Counted from the stretch's first letter, positions 9,650 to 22,462 are shown. The stretch: 64,000 bases of DNA from Elephas maximus indicus (GCF_024166365.1 NC_064831.1:32602768-32666767); one strand, 5' to 3'. Numbers and translations: made by a program. Notes: generated by a model from the sequence alone, not told the origin.

Positions 9650-12600
9650 GTGGTCTTATACAATATTTGTCATTTTGCAACTGACTAATTTCACTCAGCA
9701 TAATGCCTTCCAGGTTCCTCCATGTTATGAAATGTTTCACGGATTCCTCACTGTTCTTTATTGATGCGTAGTATTCCATTGTGTGAATATACCATAATTT
9801 ATTTATCCATTCATCCACTGGTGGGCACCTTGGTTGCTTCCACCTTTTTGCTATTGTAAACAGAGCTCCAATAACCATGGGTGTGCACATATCTGTTTGT
9901 GTAAAGGCTCTTATTTCTCTAGGATATATTTCAAGGAGTGGGATTGCTGGATTGTATGGTAGTTCTATTTCTAGCTTTTTAAGGAAGTGCCAAATCAATT
10001 TCCAAAGTGGTTGTACCATTTTACATTCCCACCAGCAGTGCATAAGTGTTCCAATCTCTCCACAGCCTCTACAGCATTTATTATTTTGTGTTTTTTGGAT
10101 TAATGCCAGCCTGTTTGTTTTTGTTGGAGTGAGATGAAATCTCATTGTAATTTTGATCTGCATTTCTCTAATGGCTAATGGTCATGAACATTTCCTCACA
10201 TATTTGTTAGCTACGTGAATGTCTTCTTTAGTGAAGTGTCTATTCATATCTTTTGCCCATTTTTTAATTGGGTTATTTGTCTTTTTGCAGTTCAGTTTTT
10301 GCAGTATCATGTAGATTTCAGAGATGAAGCACTGATCAGAAATGTCATAGCTAAAAACTTTTTCCCAGTCTCTAGGTAGTCTTTTACCCTTTTGGTGAAG
10401 TCTTCGGATGAGCATAGGTGTTTGATTTTTAGGAGCTCCCAGTTATCGAGTTTTTCTTCTGCATTATTAATACTGTCTTATATACTGTTTATGCCATGTA
10501 TTAGGGCTCCTAACATTGTCCCTATTTTTTCTTTCATGATCTTTATCGTTTTAGATTTTATATTTAGGTCTTTGATCCATTTTGAGTTAGTTTTTGTGCA
10601 TGGAGTGAGGTATGGGCCTTGTTTCATTTTTTTGCAGATGGATATCCAGTTATGCCAGCACCATTTGTTAAAAAGACTGTCTTTTCCCCATTTAACTGAC
10701 TTTGGGCCTTTGTAAATATCAACTGCTCATATGTGAGTGGATTTATGTCTGGATTCTCAATTCTGTTCCACTGGTCTATGTATCTGTTGTTGTACCAGTA
10801 CCAGGCTGTTTTGACTACTGTGACGGTGTAATAGTTTCTAACATCAGGTAGAGTGAGGCCTCCTACTTTCTTCTTCTTTTTCAGTAATGCTTTACTTATC
10901 CGGGGCCTCTTTCCCTTCCATATGAAAGTGGCGATTTGTTTCTCCATCTCATTAAAGAATGTCCTTGGGATTTAGATTGGAATTGCATTAAATGTATAGA
11001 TCACTTTTGGTAGAATAGCAATTTTTATAATGTTAAGTCTTCCTATCCGCGAGCAAGGTATGTTCTTCCACTATGTAAGATTCTTTTGGTTTCATGGAGA
11101 AGTGTACTGTAGTTTTCTTTGTATAAGTCTTTTACATCTCTGGTAAGATTTACTCCTAAGTATTTTATCTTCTTGTGGGCTACTGTAAATGGCATTGATT
11201 TGGTGATTGCCTCTTTGATGTTCTTTTTGTTGGTGTAGAGGAATCCATCTGATTTTTGTATGTTTATCTTGTATCCCGATACTCTGCTGAACTCTTCTAT
11301 TAGTTTCAGTAGTTTTCTGGAGGATTCCTTAGGGTTTTCCGTGTATAAGATCATGTCATCTGCAAATAGAGATACTTTTATCTCTTCCTTGCCAATCTGG
11401 ATGCCCTTTATTTATTTCTTTATCTAGCCTAATTGCTCTGGCTTGGACTTCCAGCATAACGTTGAATAAGAGTGGTGAAAAAGGGCATCCGTGTCTGGTT
11501 CCCAATCTCAATGGGAATGTTTTCAGGCTCTCTCCATTTTGGGTGGTGTTGGCTGTTGGCTTTGTATAAATGCCCTTTATTATGTTCAGGAATTTTCCTT
11601 CTATTTCTATTTTGCTGAGAGTTTTTATCATGAATGAGTGTTGAACTTTGTCAAATGCCTTTTCTGCATCAATTGATAAAATCATGATTCTTGTCTTTTG
11701 TTTTATTTATGTGGTGGATTACATTACTTGTTTTTCTAATGTTGAACCATCCCTGCATACCTGGTAGGAATCCCACTTGGTCATGGTGAATTATTTTTTT
11801 GATATGTTGTTGAATTCTCTTGGCTAGAATTTTGTTGAGGATTTTTGCATCTATGTTCATGAGGGATATAGGTCCATAATTTTCTTTTTTTGTGGTGTCT
11901 TTACCTGGTTTTGGTATCAGGGATATGGTGGCTTCATAGAATGAGTTTGGTAGTATTCCGTCCTTTTCTATGCTCTGAAAATCCTTTGGTAGTAGTGGTG
12001 TTAACTCTTCTCTGAAAATTTGGTAGAACTCTGCAGTGAAGACTTCCGGACCAGGGCTTTTTTAGTTGGGAGTTTTTCGATTACTTTTTCAATCTCTTCT
12101 TTTGTTATGGGTTTATTTAGTTGTTCTACCTCTGCTTGTGTTAGTTTAGGTAGGCAGCGTGTTTCTAGGAATTCATCCATTTCTTCTAGGTTTTCAAATT
12201 TGAGTATAGTTTTTCATAGTAATCTGATATGATTCTTTTAATTTCAGTTGGGTCTGTTGTAATATCGCCCATTTCATTTCTTATTCGGTTTATTTGCTTC
12301 CTCTCCTGTTTTTCTTTTGTCAGTTTGGCCAGTGGTTTATCAAATTTGTTGATTTTTTCAAAAAAACCAGCTTTTGGTCTTGCTAATTCTTTTAATTGTT
12401 TTTCTGTTTTCTATTTCATTTAGTTCGGCTCTAATTTTTATTATTTGCTTTCTTTTGGTGCCTGTGGGTTTCTTTTGTTGCTCTCTTTCTATTTGTTCAA
12501 GTTGTAGGGATAATTGTTTGATTTTGGCCATTTCTTCTTTTTGGATGTGTGCATTTATTGATATAAATTGGCCTTTGAGCACTGCTTTTGCTGTGTCCCA

Positions 12601-13501
12601 AAGGTTGTGATAGAAAGTGTTTCATTCTCATTGGAGTCTTCTGAATTTCTTTATTCCATCCTTAATGTCTTCTATAATCCAGTCTTTTTTGAGCAGGGTA
12701 TTGTTCAGGTTCCAAGTGTTCGATTTCTTTTCCCTGCTTTTCCTATTACTGATTTCCACTTTTATGGCCTTATGGTCAGAGAAGATGCTTTGTAATATTT
12801 CAGTGTTTTGGATTCTGCTAAGGCTTGCTTTGTGACCTAATATGTGGTCTATTCTAGAGAATGTTCCATGTGCACTAGAAAAGAAAGTATAGTTGGTTGC
12901 TGTTGGGTGGAGTGTTCTGTATGTCTACAAGGTCAAGTTGGTTGATTGTGGCATTTAGATCTTCCGTGTCTTTATTGAGTTTCTTTCCAGGTGTCCTGTC
13001 CTTCACTGAAAGTGGTGTGTTGAAGTCTCCTACTATTGTTGTGGAGCTGTCTCACTTTTCAATGCTGATAGAGTTTGTTTTATGTATTTTGCAGCCCTGT
13101 CATTGGGTGCATAAATATTTAATATAGTTATATCTTCTTGGTATATTGTCCCTTTAATCATTATAATAGTGTCCTTCCTTATCCTTTCTGATGGATTTAA
13201 CTTTAAAGTCTGTTTTGTCAGAAATTAATGTTGCCACTCCTGCTCTTTTTTGATTGTTGTTTGCTTGATATGTTTTTTTCCATCCTTTGAGTTTTAGTTT
13301 GTTTGTGTCTCTACATCTAAGGTGTGTCTCTTGTAGGCAGCATACAGGTGGATCTTGTTTTTTAATCCATTCTGCCACTCTCTGTCTCTTTATTGGTGCA
13401 TTTAGTCCATTGACATTCAGGGTAATTATGGATAGGTATGAATTTAGTACTACCATTTTGATGACTTTTTTTGTGTGTGGTTGACAGTTTCTTTTTCCCA
13501 C
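9650..13501 (-). pseudogene. L1 ORF2 (endonuclease-reverse transcriptase), broken
   Basis: ORF2p nicks target DNA and reverse-transcribes L1 RNA in the nucleus. On the minus strand the order is: N-terminal endonuclease (13,501-13,154; SIITLNVNGLNAPIKRQ and the CCLQETHL motif), linker and coiled part (12,582-12,358), reverse transcriptase (11,860-11,043; [25 protein letters not shown], and an FADDM catalytic box encoded around 11,350), then the C-terminal part (10,947-9,642) with the Cys-rich [18 protein letters not shown] segment and the terminal [11 protein letters not shown]. The frame is split into at least seven pieces; one break falls next to the FADD box. ORF2 of active L1s is about 1,275 residues and the sum of fragments fits that size. 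Confidence 0.9.
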
Positions 13502-13879
13502 TTGATTTTATGTGCTGAGTAAATTTTCTTTATATATTGTCGTTTCCTCATATTTGTTCTCGTTGATTTTGTTTCTGCTGAGTCTGTATTTTTCCCTTGT
13601 ATTTTATTTTGATGAGTAGGATAGTTTGTCTCCTTTGTGGTTACCTTATTATTTACCCCCATTTTTCTAAATTTAAAACTAACTTTTATTTCTTTGTATT
13701 GCTGTATCTTCCTCTCCATATGGAAGGTGTATGATTGCATTTCTTAGTCCCTCTTTATTATTTTAATGTTGTCTTCTTTTATATAATAACATTGCCGTTA
13801 CCCTGTATTGGGCTTTTTTTTTTTTTTTTAATCTTGCTTTGTTTTTTTGGATTTCCCTGTCTGGGTTGACTTCTGGTTG

Positions 13880-14935
13880 CTCTGCCCAGTGTTCTAGTCT
13901 TAGGTTGATACCTGATATTATCGATTTTCTAACCAAAGAACTCTCTTTAGTATTTCTTGTAGTTTTGGTTTGGTTTTTACGAATTCCCTCAACTTGTGTT
14001 TATCTGGAAATGTCTTAATTTCACCTTCATATTTAAGAGGCAGTTTTGATGGATATACGATTCTTGGCAGGCAATTTTTTTCCTTCAATTTTTAAAAATA
14101 TGTCATCCCATTGCCTTCTTGCCTGCATGGTTTCTGCCGAGTAGTACGAGCTTATTCTTATTGGCTCTCCTTCATAGGTGGCTTTTCGTTTATCCCTCGC
14201 TGCTCTTGTAATTTTCTCTTTATCTTTGGTTTTGACAAGCTTGATTATAATATGTCTTGGTGACTTTCTTTTAAGATTTACCTTATGTAGAGTTCGATGA
14301 GCATCTTGGATAGATATCTTCTCATCTGTCACAATATCAGGGAAGTTTTCTGCCAACAAATCTTCAACAATTTTCTCTGTATTTTCTGTTATCCCTCCCT
14401 GTTCTGGTACTCCAATCACTCATAGGTTACTTCTCTTGATAGAGTCCCACGTGATTCTTAAGGTTTCTTCATTTTCTAAAATTCTTTTATCTGATTTTTC
14501 TTCAAATATATTAGTGCCAAGTGATTTATCTTTGAGTTCAGAAATTCTAGCTTCTACTTGCTCAGTTCTGCTCCTCTGACGTTCTATTGAGTTGCCTAAT
14601 TCTGTAATTTTATTGTTAATCTTTTGAATTTCCGATTGCTGTCTGCCTATGGATTTTTCCAGCTTATTAAACTTTTCATTATGTTCCTGAATACTCTTTC
14701 TAATTTCTCCATTTGCTTTATCTGTGTGTTCCTTGGCTTGTTCTGTGAGTTGCCTCATTTCCTTCCTGATGTCTTGAAGGGTTTTGTATATTAAACTTTT
14801 GTATTCTGCATCTGGTAATTCTAGGAATGCACTTTCATCTAGAAGATCCCTGGATTCTTTGTTTTGAGAGCCTGTTGAGGTGATCACGGTCTGTTTCTTT
14901 ATGTGACTTGATATTGATTGTTGTCTCCGAGCCAT
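13880..14935 (-). pseudogene. L1 ORF1 (RNA-binding chaperone), broken
   Basis: ORF1p is the trimeric RNA-binding partner of ORF2p in the L1 particle. The frame opens with ATG at 14,935 (MARRQQSISSHIKKQ) and runs through a long charged, heptad-rich coiled coil (about residues 60-165, with KINNKITELGNSIERQ) into the RNA-recognition part (VIGVPEQGG, PRHIIIKLVKTKDKEKI). A TGA at 14,417-14,419 interrupts it; the second L1 at about 20,320 has CGA (Arg) at the same place, so this is a CpG-type C-to-T nonsense change. A second lesion is an extra base in the seven-T run at 14,075-14,081, after which the homologous C-terminus continues in another frame. Confidence 0.88.
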
Positions 14936-16216
14936 CTATAAGTTATTGTATTAGTTTATGCTTGCTTACTGTGTCGTAGCTTCTTGCTTTGTTTTGTTTT
15001 GGTATACCCCTATGGGTTGCTTGAGTGAGCTAGCTTGATTATTTTCACCTTTGGAGCTCTGGTGTCTGTCCCCAGCTGGCTAGAGCTGTTATCAGGTGTA
15101 TCAGTCTAGGATTCCATTCAGGTTTCTTGTATGAATTCAGCCCAGGTTTCCAGGTAGCTGATATCAAGTGTGTGGTACAGGCTTTGTCCTACAGTCTTAG
15201 AGTGGTAGGGTTGATTGGCGTATATACCAGTATCTGATTGCAGCAGGGGGTCATGCTCTGAACAAGGTAGGGGGCTGAGAACTGACCCCAAGTGTCTCTG
15301 AGGAAAACACATCTCTGTTCCGTAGAGTGTGCTGGTAGGTGGGTTCTGCATAGGGACCATGGACACCCAAAGTTTTTGGTTGTAAGGACTGGGAGGTACC
15401 AGTTATCTTCAGATCCCCACCACAGGTGGCTGGGTGACCTGAGTGGGGCTACCAGTCCTTATGTCCCTGATGTGGGTAGGTGAGGACCTTGTTTAATAGG
15501 CAAAGCAGTGTCAAACATCAAACACCCACCTCTCCACTGTACAGCTGAAATGGTTAGAGTTTGCCAAAAAGGGCCTATTCTCCTGAAATAGGCCCACACA
15601 GGTCCATGCAGAAGGGAAAGGTGTTCAAGATCCACGGTTTATGCCTGGACAGGAGCTGCTTCTGTCCTGAGCTCCCCTGGTTAATGGAGCTAGCAAATTA
15701 TCTTTTCCCCCCAGTTGCAAATTTTTTCCTTCCCCAAGGCCGGGAGGATGGCTCTAGGTGCTCACCAGGGTCTACCTCACGCCCAGGGATTCAGCTGCTG
15801 AGGCTGGCTTGGGGGGGGGGGTGCGTGGTAAAATATACACAAGTGCTTTGCTTTTGCGGAGGGGGCCATTCTCCTCAGGTTCCGGAGGTGTGAGTGGGCT
15901 GTGTGGCTGGCTGCTTCTCCCTGAAGAAACTGCGGCCGAACGCTAGTATTAGCCCGCCGCCACTGCCACCGCCACCGCTGCTGCTCCGGGAATGGTACCT
16001 GAGGGCTCCCTGCGATTCAGGTCCAGTAACTCCTCTCCACTTCTGAACAGCCTCTTCCTCTCCCTGCCCCTCAGTTCGTTGTCTAAGCTTGCCTTTGATG
16101 CTCAGTGCTCCCAGCTTGTCACAAAAATACTTGTTTCACTTGTTTTTTCAGTTCTCTGTTGTAAAGAGGGCTCAACGGCAGCGTCTATGTATTTTGCCAT
16201 CTTGGCTCCGCCTCCC
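14936..16216 (-). promoter_or_regulatory. L1A 5'UTR (internal promoter region)
   Basis: About 1.28 kb between the ORF1 start and the 5' end. The part next to the 5' end (15,700-16,216) is G+C-rich, with a CCG-rich stretch at 15,935-15,985. Promoter activity is an inference from the known role of L1 5'UTRs; no element was tested. Short frames in it are not conserved with L1B and are not called as genes. Confidence 0.6.
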
Positions 16217-16232
16217 TGTCATGTGATTTCTT
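16217..16232. repeat. Target-site duplication of L1A, right copy
   Basis: 'tgtcatgtgatttctt', partner of 8627-8642. Confidence 0.9.
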
Positions 16233-18249
16233 GACTGCTGCTTCCATGGGCGCTGATTATAGATCCAAGGAAAATGAAATCCTTGACAACTTTAATATTT
16301 TCTCTGTTTATCATGTTGCTTATTGGTCCAGTTGTGAGGATTTTTGTTTTCTTTATGTTGAAGTATAATTCATACTGAGGGCTGTAGTGTTTGATCTTCA
16401 TCAGTCCTTTTCACTTTCAGCAAGTAAGGTTGTGTCATCTGCATATCACAGGTTGTTAGTGAGTCTTCCTCCAATTCTGATGCTGCCTTCTTCCTATAGT
16501 CTGGCCTCTCAGATTATTTGCTCAGCATACAGACTGAATAGTTATAGTGAAACGATACAACCCTAACACACACCTTTCCTGACTTTAAACCATGCATATT
16601 CCCTTGTTCTGTTAGAATGACTGCCTCTTGATCTATGTACAGGTTCCTCATGAGCACAATTAAGCATTCTGGAATTCCCATTATTTGCAATGTTATCCAT
16701 AATTTGTTATGATCCACACAGTTAAATGTCTTTGCATAGTCAATAAAACGCAGGTAAACACCTTTCTGGTATTCTCTGCTTTCAGCCAAGATTCATCTAA
16801 TATCAGTAATGATAGTCCTCGTTCCACATCCTCTTCAATATATGGATTGAATTTCTGGCAGTTCCCTGTCTGCGTACTGCTGCAACTGTTTCTGAATGAT
16901 CTTCAGCAAAATTTTACTTGAGTGTGATATTTATGATATCATTCAATAATTTCCTTATTCTGTTGGATCACCTTTCTTTGGAATGAGCACTATGGGCCCT
17001 CTACGGATGTCTTCCAGCTGGTTGGCTAGGTAGCTGTCTTCCAAATTTCTTGGCATAGATGAATGCACACTTGAAGTGTGCATTTGTTTGTTGAAACATC
17101 TCAATTTGTATTCCATTAATTCTTGGAGCCTTGTTTATCGCCAATGATTTCAGTGCAGCTTGGACTTCTTCCTTCAGTACCATCAGTCCTTAATCATTTG
17201 CTGCCTCATGAAATGGTTGAACATTGACCAATTCTTTTTGGTACAATGACTCTGTGTATTCCTTCCATCATCTTTTGATGTTTCCAGCATCATTCAATAT
17301 TTCGCCCATAGAATCCTTCAATATTGCAACTCAGGGCTTGAAGTTTTTCTTCAGTTCTTTCAGCCTGAGAAATGCCAAGCATGTTTTTCACTTTTGGTTC
17401 TCTCACTGCAGGCTCTTGCACATTTCATTATAGTACTTTATATTTTCAAGCTGCCTTTTGAAATCTTCTGTTCAGCTGTTTTACGTGATTATTTCTTCCT
17501 TTCACTTTAGTTGTTGTACATTCAAGAGCAAGTTTCAGAGTCTCTTCTGACATCCATTTTGATCTTTTCTTTCTTTCCTGTCTTTTTAATGAGCTTTTTC
17601 TTCACTTGTGATGTCCTTGATGTCATTTTACAACTCCTCTAATCTTCAGTTATTAGTGTTCAATGTGTCAAATCTATTCTTGAGATGATCTCTAAATTCG
17701 GGTGGGACATACTCAAGAAGACCCCAAACGAGATGGACTGACACAGTGGCTGCAATGATGGGCTCAAAGGTGGCAACAATTTTGACTGGGCAGTGTTTTG
17801 TTCTGTTGTGCATGGGATTGTTGTGAGTTGGTGCCTACTCAATGGCACTTAACAACAACAACATATTCAAGATTGTACTTTGGCTTTTGTGGACTTCTTT
17901 TAAGTTTCTGCAGCTTCAACTTCAACTTGCATATGAGTAATTGATGGTCTGTTCTGCAGTTGACTCCTGGCCTTGTTCTGACTGATGATATTAAGCTTCC
18001 CTGTCATCTCTTTCCACAGATGTAGTTGACTTGATTGCTGTGTATTCCATCTGGTGAGGTCCATGTGTATAGTTGCCATTTATGTTGGTGAAAAAAGGTA
18101 TCTGCAGTGAATAAGTCATTGGTCTTGCAAAATTCTATCATGAGGTCACTGGTGTTTTTTCTATCACCAATGCCACATTTTCCAACTACTGATCCTTCTT
18201 CTTTGTTTCCAACTTACTCATTCCAATCACCAGTAATTATCAATGCATC
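16233..18249 (-). mobile_element. RTE (BovB-type) LINE, middle part (reverse transcriptase)
   Basis: Continuation of the RTE at 8,101-8,642. Minus-strand frames show reverse-transcriptase sequence: 16,789-16,514 with YLRFIDYAKTFNCVDHNKLW and LIVLMRNLYIDQEAVI, 16,401-16,219 with the downstream part (KTKILTTG..., KDFIFLGSIISAHGS), and 17,183-17,001 upstream of it (ALKSLAINKAPRINGIQIEM). The first Asp of the FxDYxKxFxxVDH motif is present. The frame is broken repeatedly. A younger RTE 3'-end copy is nested at 17,719-17,860. Confidence 0.82.
17719..17860 (+). mobile_element. RTE 3'-end copy nested in the RTE
   Basis: 5'-truncated plus-strand RTE: 'ccccaaacgagatggactga', 'cagtgttttgttctgttgtg', then the tail 'aatggcac' and (AAC)n. 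The flanks 'acatactcaaga' (17,707-17,718) and 'acatattcaaga' (17,861-17,872) are a 12-bp target-site duplication with one mismatch. It shows that RTE machinery was still active after the host RTE copy landed. Confidence 0.85.
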
Positions 18250-18529
18250 AAAAATAGGCGGGGCCAAGATGGCAAACTAGCCAGAAGGTTCAGCCAATCC
18301 CTCTTATAACAAAGACCCAAAGAAACAAGTGAATTGATTATATATATGACAAGCTAGAAACCCTGAGCATCAAAGGCAAAATTAAGGAACCAGTGTAAGT
18401 AACAGGGGAGGGAGAGACAGTGCAGAAGCAGTGACGAGTTGCCGAGCCTGTGCAGCACCTCAGCTCCAATTCCTTGGTGCCGTTCTTTGGCGCGACTGTG
18501 GTGGGGCTGATGGTAGTTCCCTGAGACAT

Positions 18530-18785
18530 GGCAGCTTCAGTGAAAGAAGGCAAGCAGAGTGGTGCACCCCGACCCTGTGGCATGTCTAAAATGGGGCTGG
18601 CCGCAGTGTTTAGGAAGTGGCAGCTTCAACAAAAGAAGGCAACCAAAGTGCTGGCACCCCAAACCCCTGGTGTGACGGCCATGGGACTGGCAGTGGAGTT
18701 TAGGACAGAGTTGCTTCAGTGAAAAGAGGCAAGCATGGGATGCAGCCCTAAGCCCCTGGGGCAATCTAGGCAGGGACCCAGCCAG
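18530..18785 (+). repeat. Tandem ~89-bp units in the L1B 5'UTR
   Basis: Units starting at 18,530, 18,619 and about 18,709 share the pattern 'ggcagcttca.....aagaaggcaa', 'caccccaaacccctgg' and 'tggcagtggagtttagga'. The third is partial. A half unit may precede at about 18,480. The layout recalls monomer arrays in the promoters of some rodent L1s; a regulatory role is an inference. Confidence 0.7.
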
Positions 18786-19811
18786 TGCACAGGCTACACA
18801 TGGTTCAGGAATCTTAGATAAAACAGTGCTCTTGACACAAGATAAGTGATTTTGCCTAATTTAACAGGCCGATCTAATAGCTCCTTCTTTTGAAAGAACT
18901 CTCTCTTATCTATTTGATCCCTCCTCCCTCTGCCCCAGCTGGCTTCATTAACAGTTGATTTCCCTGGGCCTGCGATAGAACCTGCTGCCCTCCATGAGCT
19001 ATTCTCCTGACCAGGGAGAAGGAACAAATTAACAAATGGGGGGAAAAATACTCTTCAGTCTACCCTAATCTGAAAGCTCAGAGCAGAAGCAGCTCCAGTC
19101 CAGGCATAAGCCATCCACAGACTCTGTCTCTCACCCCTACATAGATACAGGTGACTACTATATTGCGAGGGCAAATCTGTTTGAGGTCTGACTGCAGCTG
19201 TTTGAGCTGTGCAGTGGAGAGGCAGGTTTTGGAGGTCTGATACCACTCTGCCTATTAAACAGGGCCTTCACCTACCCACAGCAGAGCCTGAGGGCTGGAG
19301 GCTCCATCCACGCCATCATGCCACCCATGAATGGATAGTGGTGCCTACCAGTCCTTACAGGTATAAGCGTTGGCTGCCTAAGGTACAGCAACAGAGCCTA
19401 CCCACCAGAGCGCTCTAAAGAACAGAGACGTTCTTTCCTCACTGACACTTGGGGGAAGGCTGTCACCCCCTTGCCTTCCTCAGAGTGTGACCCCCTGCTG
19501 CTACCAGAAATCAGTGTATACACCCATCACCACTGCTCCTCTAAGATAGTAGGTGAGAGCCTACACCACACACTAAGTGACCGACTATCAGGACACCTGA
19601 GCTGAATCAATACAAGAATAGTGAATGAACTCCGAGGTTCATATACCTGGAAACAGCTCTAGCCAACTGGTAACAGGACATTAGTGCTTCAAAGGCTCCA
19701 ATAACCAAGTTAGCTCACTCTAGTAGCCTATTTGGCTATACTGAAACAAAACAAAGCAAGAAACTAGGACACAGTGAGCAAACGAAAATAAATTAATACA
19801 ATAACTTATAA

Positions 19812-20934
19812 ATGGCTTGGAGACAACAGTCGATTTCAAACCACATAAAGGAGCAGGCTATGATTGCTTCAACAAACTCTGAAAACAGAGAATCAAGGAT
19901 TCTTCCAGATGAAGATGTATTCCTGGAATTACCAGGTGTAGAATACAAAAGATTAATATACAGAACTCTTCAAGAAATCAGGAACGAGATCAGGCAACAA
20001 ACAGAAAAAGCCAAGGAACACACAGATAAAGCAGTTGAAGAAATTAAAAAGATTATTCAAGAACATAATGAAAAATTTAATAAACTTCAAGAATCCATAG
20101 AGAGACAGCATTCAGAAATTCAGAAGATTAACGATAAAATTACAGAATTAGACAACTCAATAGAAAGTCACAGGAGTGGAATTGAGGAACTGGAATGCAG
20201 AATTTTGTGAAATTGAAGATAAACTACTTGGCACCAATATATTTGAAGAAAAATCAGATAAAAGAATTATAAAAAATGAAGAAACCCTAAGAATAACGTG
20301 AGACCCTATCAAGAAGAATAACTTGCGAGTGATGGGAATATCAGAACAGGGAGAGATAATAGAAAATACAGAGAATTGTTGAAGACTTGTTGGCAGAAAA
20401 CTTCCCCGATATCATGAAAGGATATCTAGCCAAGACGGTCATCGAACTCCATACAAGGTAGATCCCAATAGAAAGTCACCAAGACATATTATCATCAAAC
20501 TTGCCAAAACCAAAGATAAAGAGAAAATTTTAAGAGCAGCCAGGGATAAGCGAAAAGTCACCTACAAAGGAGAATCAGTAAGAATAAGTTCGGACTACTC
20601 AGCAGAAACCATGCAGGCAAGAAGGCAATGGGATGACATACGTAAAGCTTTGAAGGAGAAAAATTGCCAGCCAAGAATCATATATCCAGCAAAACTGTCT
20701 TTCAAATATGAAGGTGAAATTAAGACATTTACAGATAAACAGAAGCTTAGGGAATTTGCGAAAACCAAAACTACAAGAAATACTAAACGGAATTCTCTGG
20801 ACAGAAAATCAATAATATCAGATATCAACCCATCACTAGAACACAGAACAGAACATCCAGATATCAACTCAGGTAGGGAAATTGTAAAAATAAATCAAGA
20901 CTTAAAAAAAAAAAACTCAAAACGGAATCTGTGA
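19812..20934 (+). pseudogene. L1B ORF1, frameshifted
   Basis: Opens MAWRQQSISNHIKEQ at 19,812, matching L1A ORF1. The coiled-coil part (NDKITELDNSIESHRSG) is open to 20,210, then an indel shifts the frame. The RNA-binding half (VMGISEQG region at 20,320, KSPRHIIIKLAKTKDKEKI near 20,480) and the C-terminus (20,611-20,934, MQARRQWDDIRKALKEKN) are in other frames. At 20,320 the codon is CGA, the ancestral state of the stop in L1A. Confidence 0.85.
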
Positions 20935-21265
20935 TGTCATTATCTAAAAGATGACAATAATCAATAAAGAGGGACTAAATAAAGTAAGCATAAATCTTCC
21001 ACGTGGACAGGAAATCAAGGTGATATAGGGAGATACAAGTTAGGTTTAAAATAGAAAATAGGGGTAAATATCAAGGCAACCACAAAGAAAACTAAGGATC
21101 CTACACTTTGAAATAAAAAATAAGATAAGCGTAAAGACTCAGCAAAAACAAATTCAACCACAAGGAAAAAGAGGAACACACAATTTACAAAGAAAAACTT
21201 CTCAGCACACAAAAAAGTAAGTGGAAAAATGAAACTGTCAACAACACACAAAAAAAGGCATCAAA

Positions 21266-22462
21266 ATGACAGCACTAAACTCATACCTATCTATAATCAT
21301 GCTGAATATAAATGGACTAAATGCACCAATAAAGAGACAGAGAGTTGCAGAATGGATTAAAAAAAAACACGATCTGGCTATATGCTGCCTACAAGAGACG
21401 CACCTTAGACTTAAAGACAGAAACAAACTAAAATTCAAAGGATGGAAAAAAATACATCAAGCAAACAACAATCAAAAAAGAGCAGGACTGGCTATACTAA
21501 TTTCTGACAAAACAGACTTCAAACTTAAATTTACCACAAAGGATAAGGAAGGACACTACATAATGATTAAAGGGACAATAAACCAGGGGGATATTACCAT
21601 ATTAAATATTTATACACCCAATGACAGGGCTTCAAGATACGTAAAGTAAACTCTAACAGCACTGACAAGTGATATAATAGTAGGAGACTTCGACACACCA
21701 CTTGCAGTGGACAGACATCCAGGAACAAGCTCAATAAAGACACAGAGGAGCTAAATGCCACAATTAACCAACTTGACCTCATAGACATATACAGAACACA
21801 CCACCCAACAGCAACCAAGTATACTTTCTTTTCCAATGCACATGGAACAGTCTCTAGAATAGACCACATATTAGGCTATAAAGCAAGCCTTAACAGAATT
21901 CAAAACATCGAAATATTACAAAGCATCTTCTCTGACCATAAGGTCATAAATGTAGAAGTCAATAACAGAAAAAGCAGTGAAAAGAAATCAAATACTTGGA
22001 AACTGAACAATACCCTGCTCAAAAATGACTGGGTTATAGAAGACATTAAGGATGGAATAAAGAAATTCAGAGAATCCAGTGAGAATGAAAACACTTTCTA
22101 TCAGAACCTTTGGGACACAGCTAAAGCAGTGCTGAGAGGTCAATTTATATCAATAAATGCACACATACAAAAAGAAAGGCCAAAATCAAAGACTTATTCC
22201 TACAACTTGAGCAAATAGAAAGAGAGCAACAAAAGAAATCTTCAGGCACCAGAAGAAAGCAAATAATAAACATTAGAGAAGAATTAAATGAAATAGACAA
22301 CAGAAAAACAATTGAAAGAGTTAACAAGACCAAAAGCTGGTTCTTAGAAAAAATTAACAAAATCAATAAACCATTGGCCAGACTGACAAAAGAAAAACAG
22401 GAGATGAAGCAAATAACCTGAATATGAAATGAGATGGGTGATATCACAACAGATCCAGCTGA
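21266..22462 (+). pseudogene. L1B ORF2, endonuclease part only
   Basis: The open part 21,266-21,649 encodes the N-terminal endonuclease (LNSYLSIIMLNINGLNAP, CCLQETHL). It is frameshifted near 21,650, and the remaining endonuclease sequence (SRIDHI.. near 21,855, SDHKVI near 21,935) and linker continue in other frames until the element breaks off at 22,462. Reverse-transcriptase and Cys-rich domains are absent, so this is both mutated and incomplete. Confidence 0.85.

Larger units (their letters stand above)
8643..16216 (-). mobile_element. L1 LINE, full-length, antisense (L1A)
   Basis: A 7,574-bp L1 from 5' end (complement of 'ggctccgcctccc' at 16,204-16,216, i.e. the start 'gggaggcggagcc') to a T-rich 3' end at 8643. 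Order on the minus strand: 5'UTR about 1.28 kb, ORF1 (14,935 to about 13,880), short spacer, ORF2 (13,501 to about 9,650), 3'UTR about 1 kb. It is flanked by a 16-bp target-site duplication with one mismatch and disrupts the older RTE. Frameshifts and stops in both ORFs make it dead, but divergence looks modest compared with the L1M copies in the window. Confidence 0.92.
18250..22462 (+). mobile_element. L1 LINE, 5'-complete but 3'-truncated (L1B)
   Basis: Plus-strand L1 of 4,213 bp. It begins with the L1 start 'aggcggggccaagatggc' (18,255 onward), has a 1.56-kb 5'UTR, ORF1 (19,812 to about 20,934) and the ORF2 endonuclease and part of the linker (21,266 to about 22,462). It then stops inside ORF2, at a point that in L1A corresponds to about 12,240, and passes straight into the RTE. 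There is no reverse-transcriptase domain, 3'UTR or poly(A). Flanks 'aattatcaatgcatc' (18,235-18,249) and 'aattatcagtgcacc' (22,463-22,477) form a 15-bp duplication with two mismatches. Confidence 0.85.
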
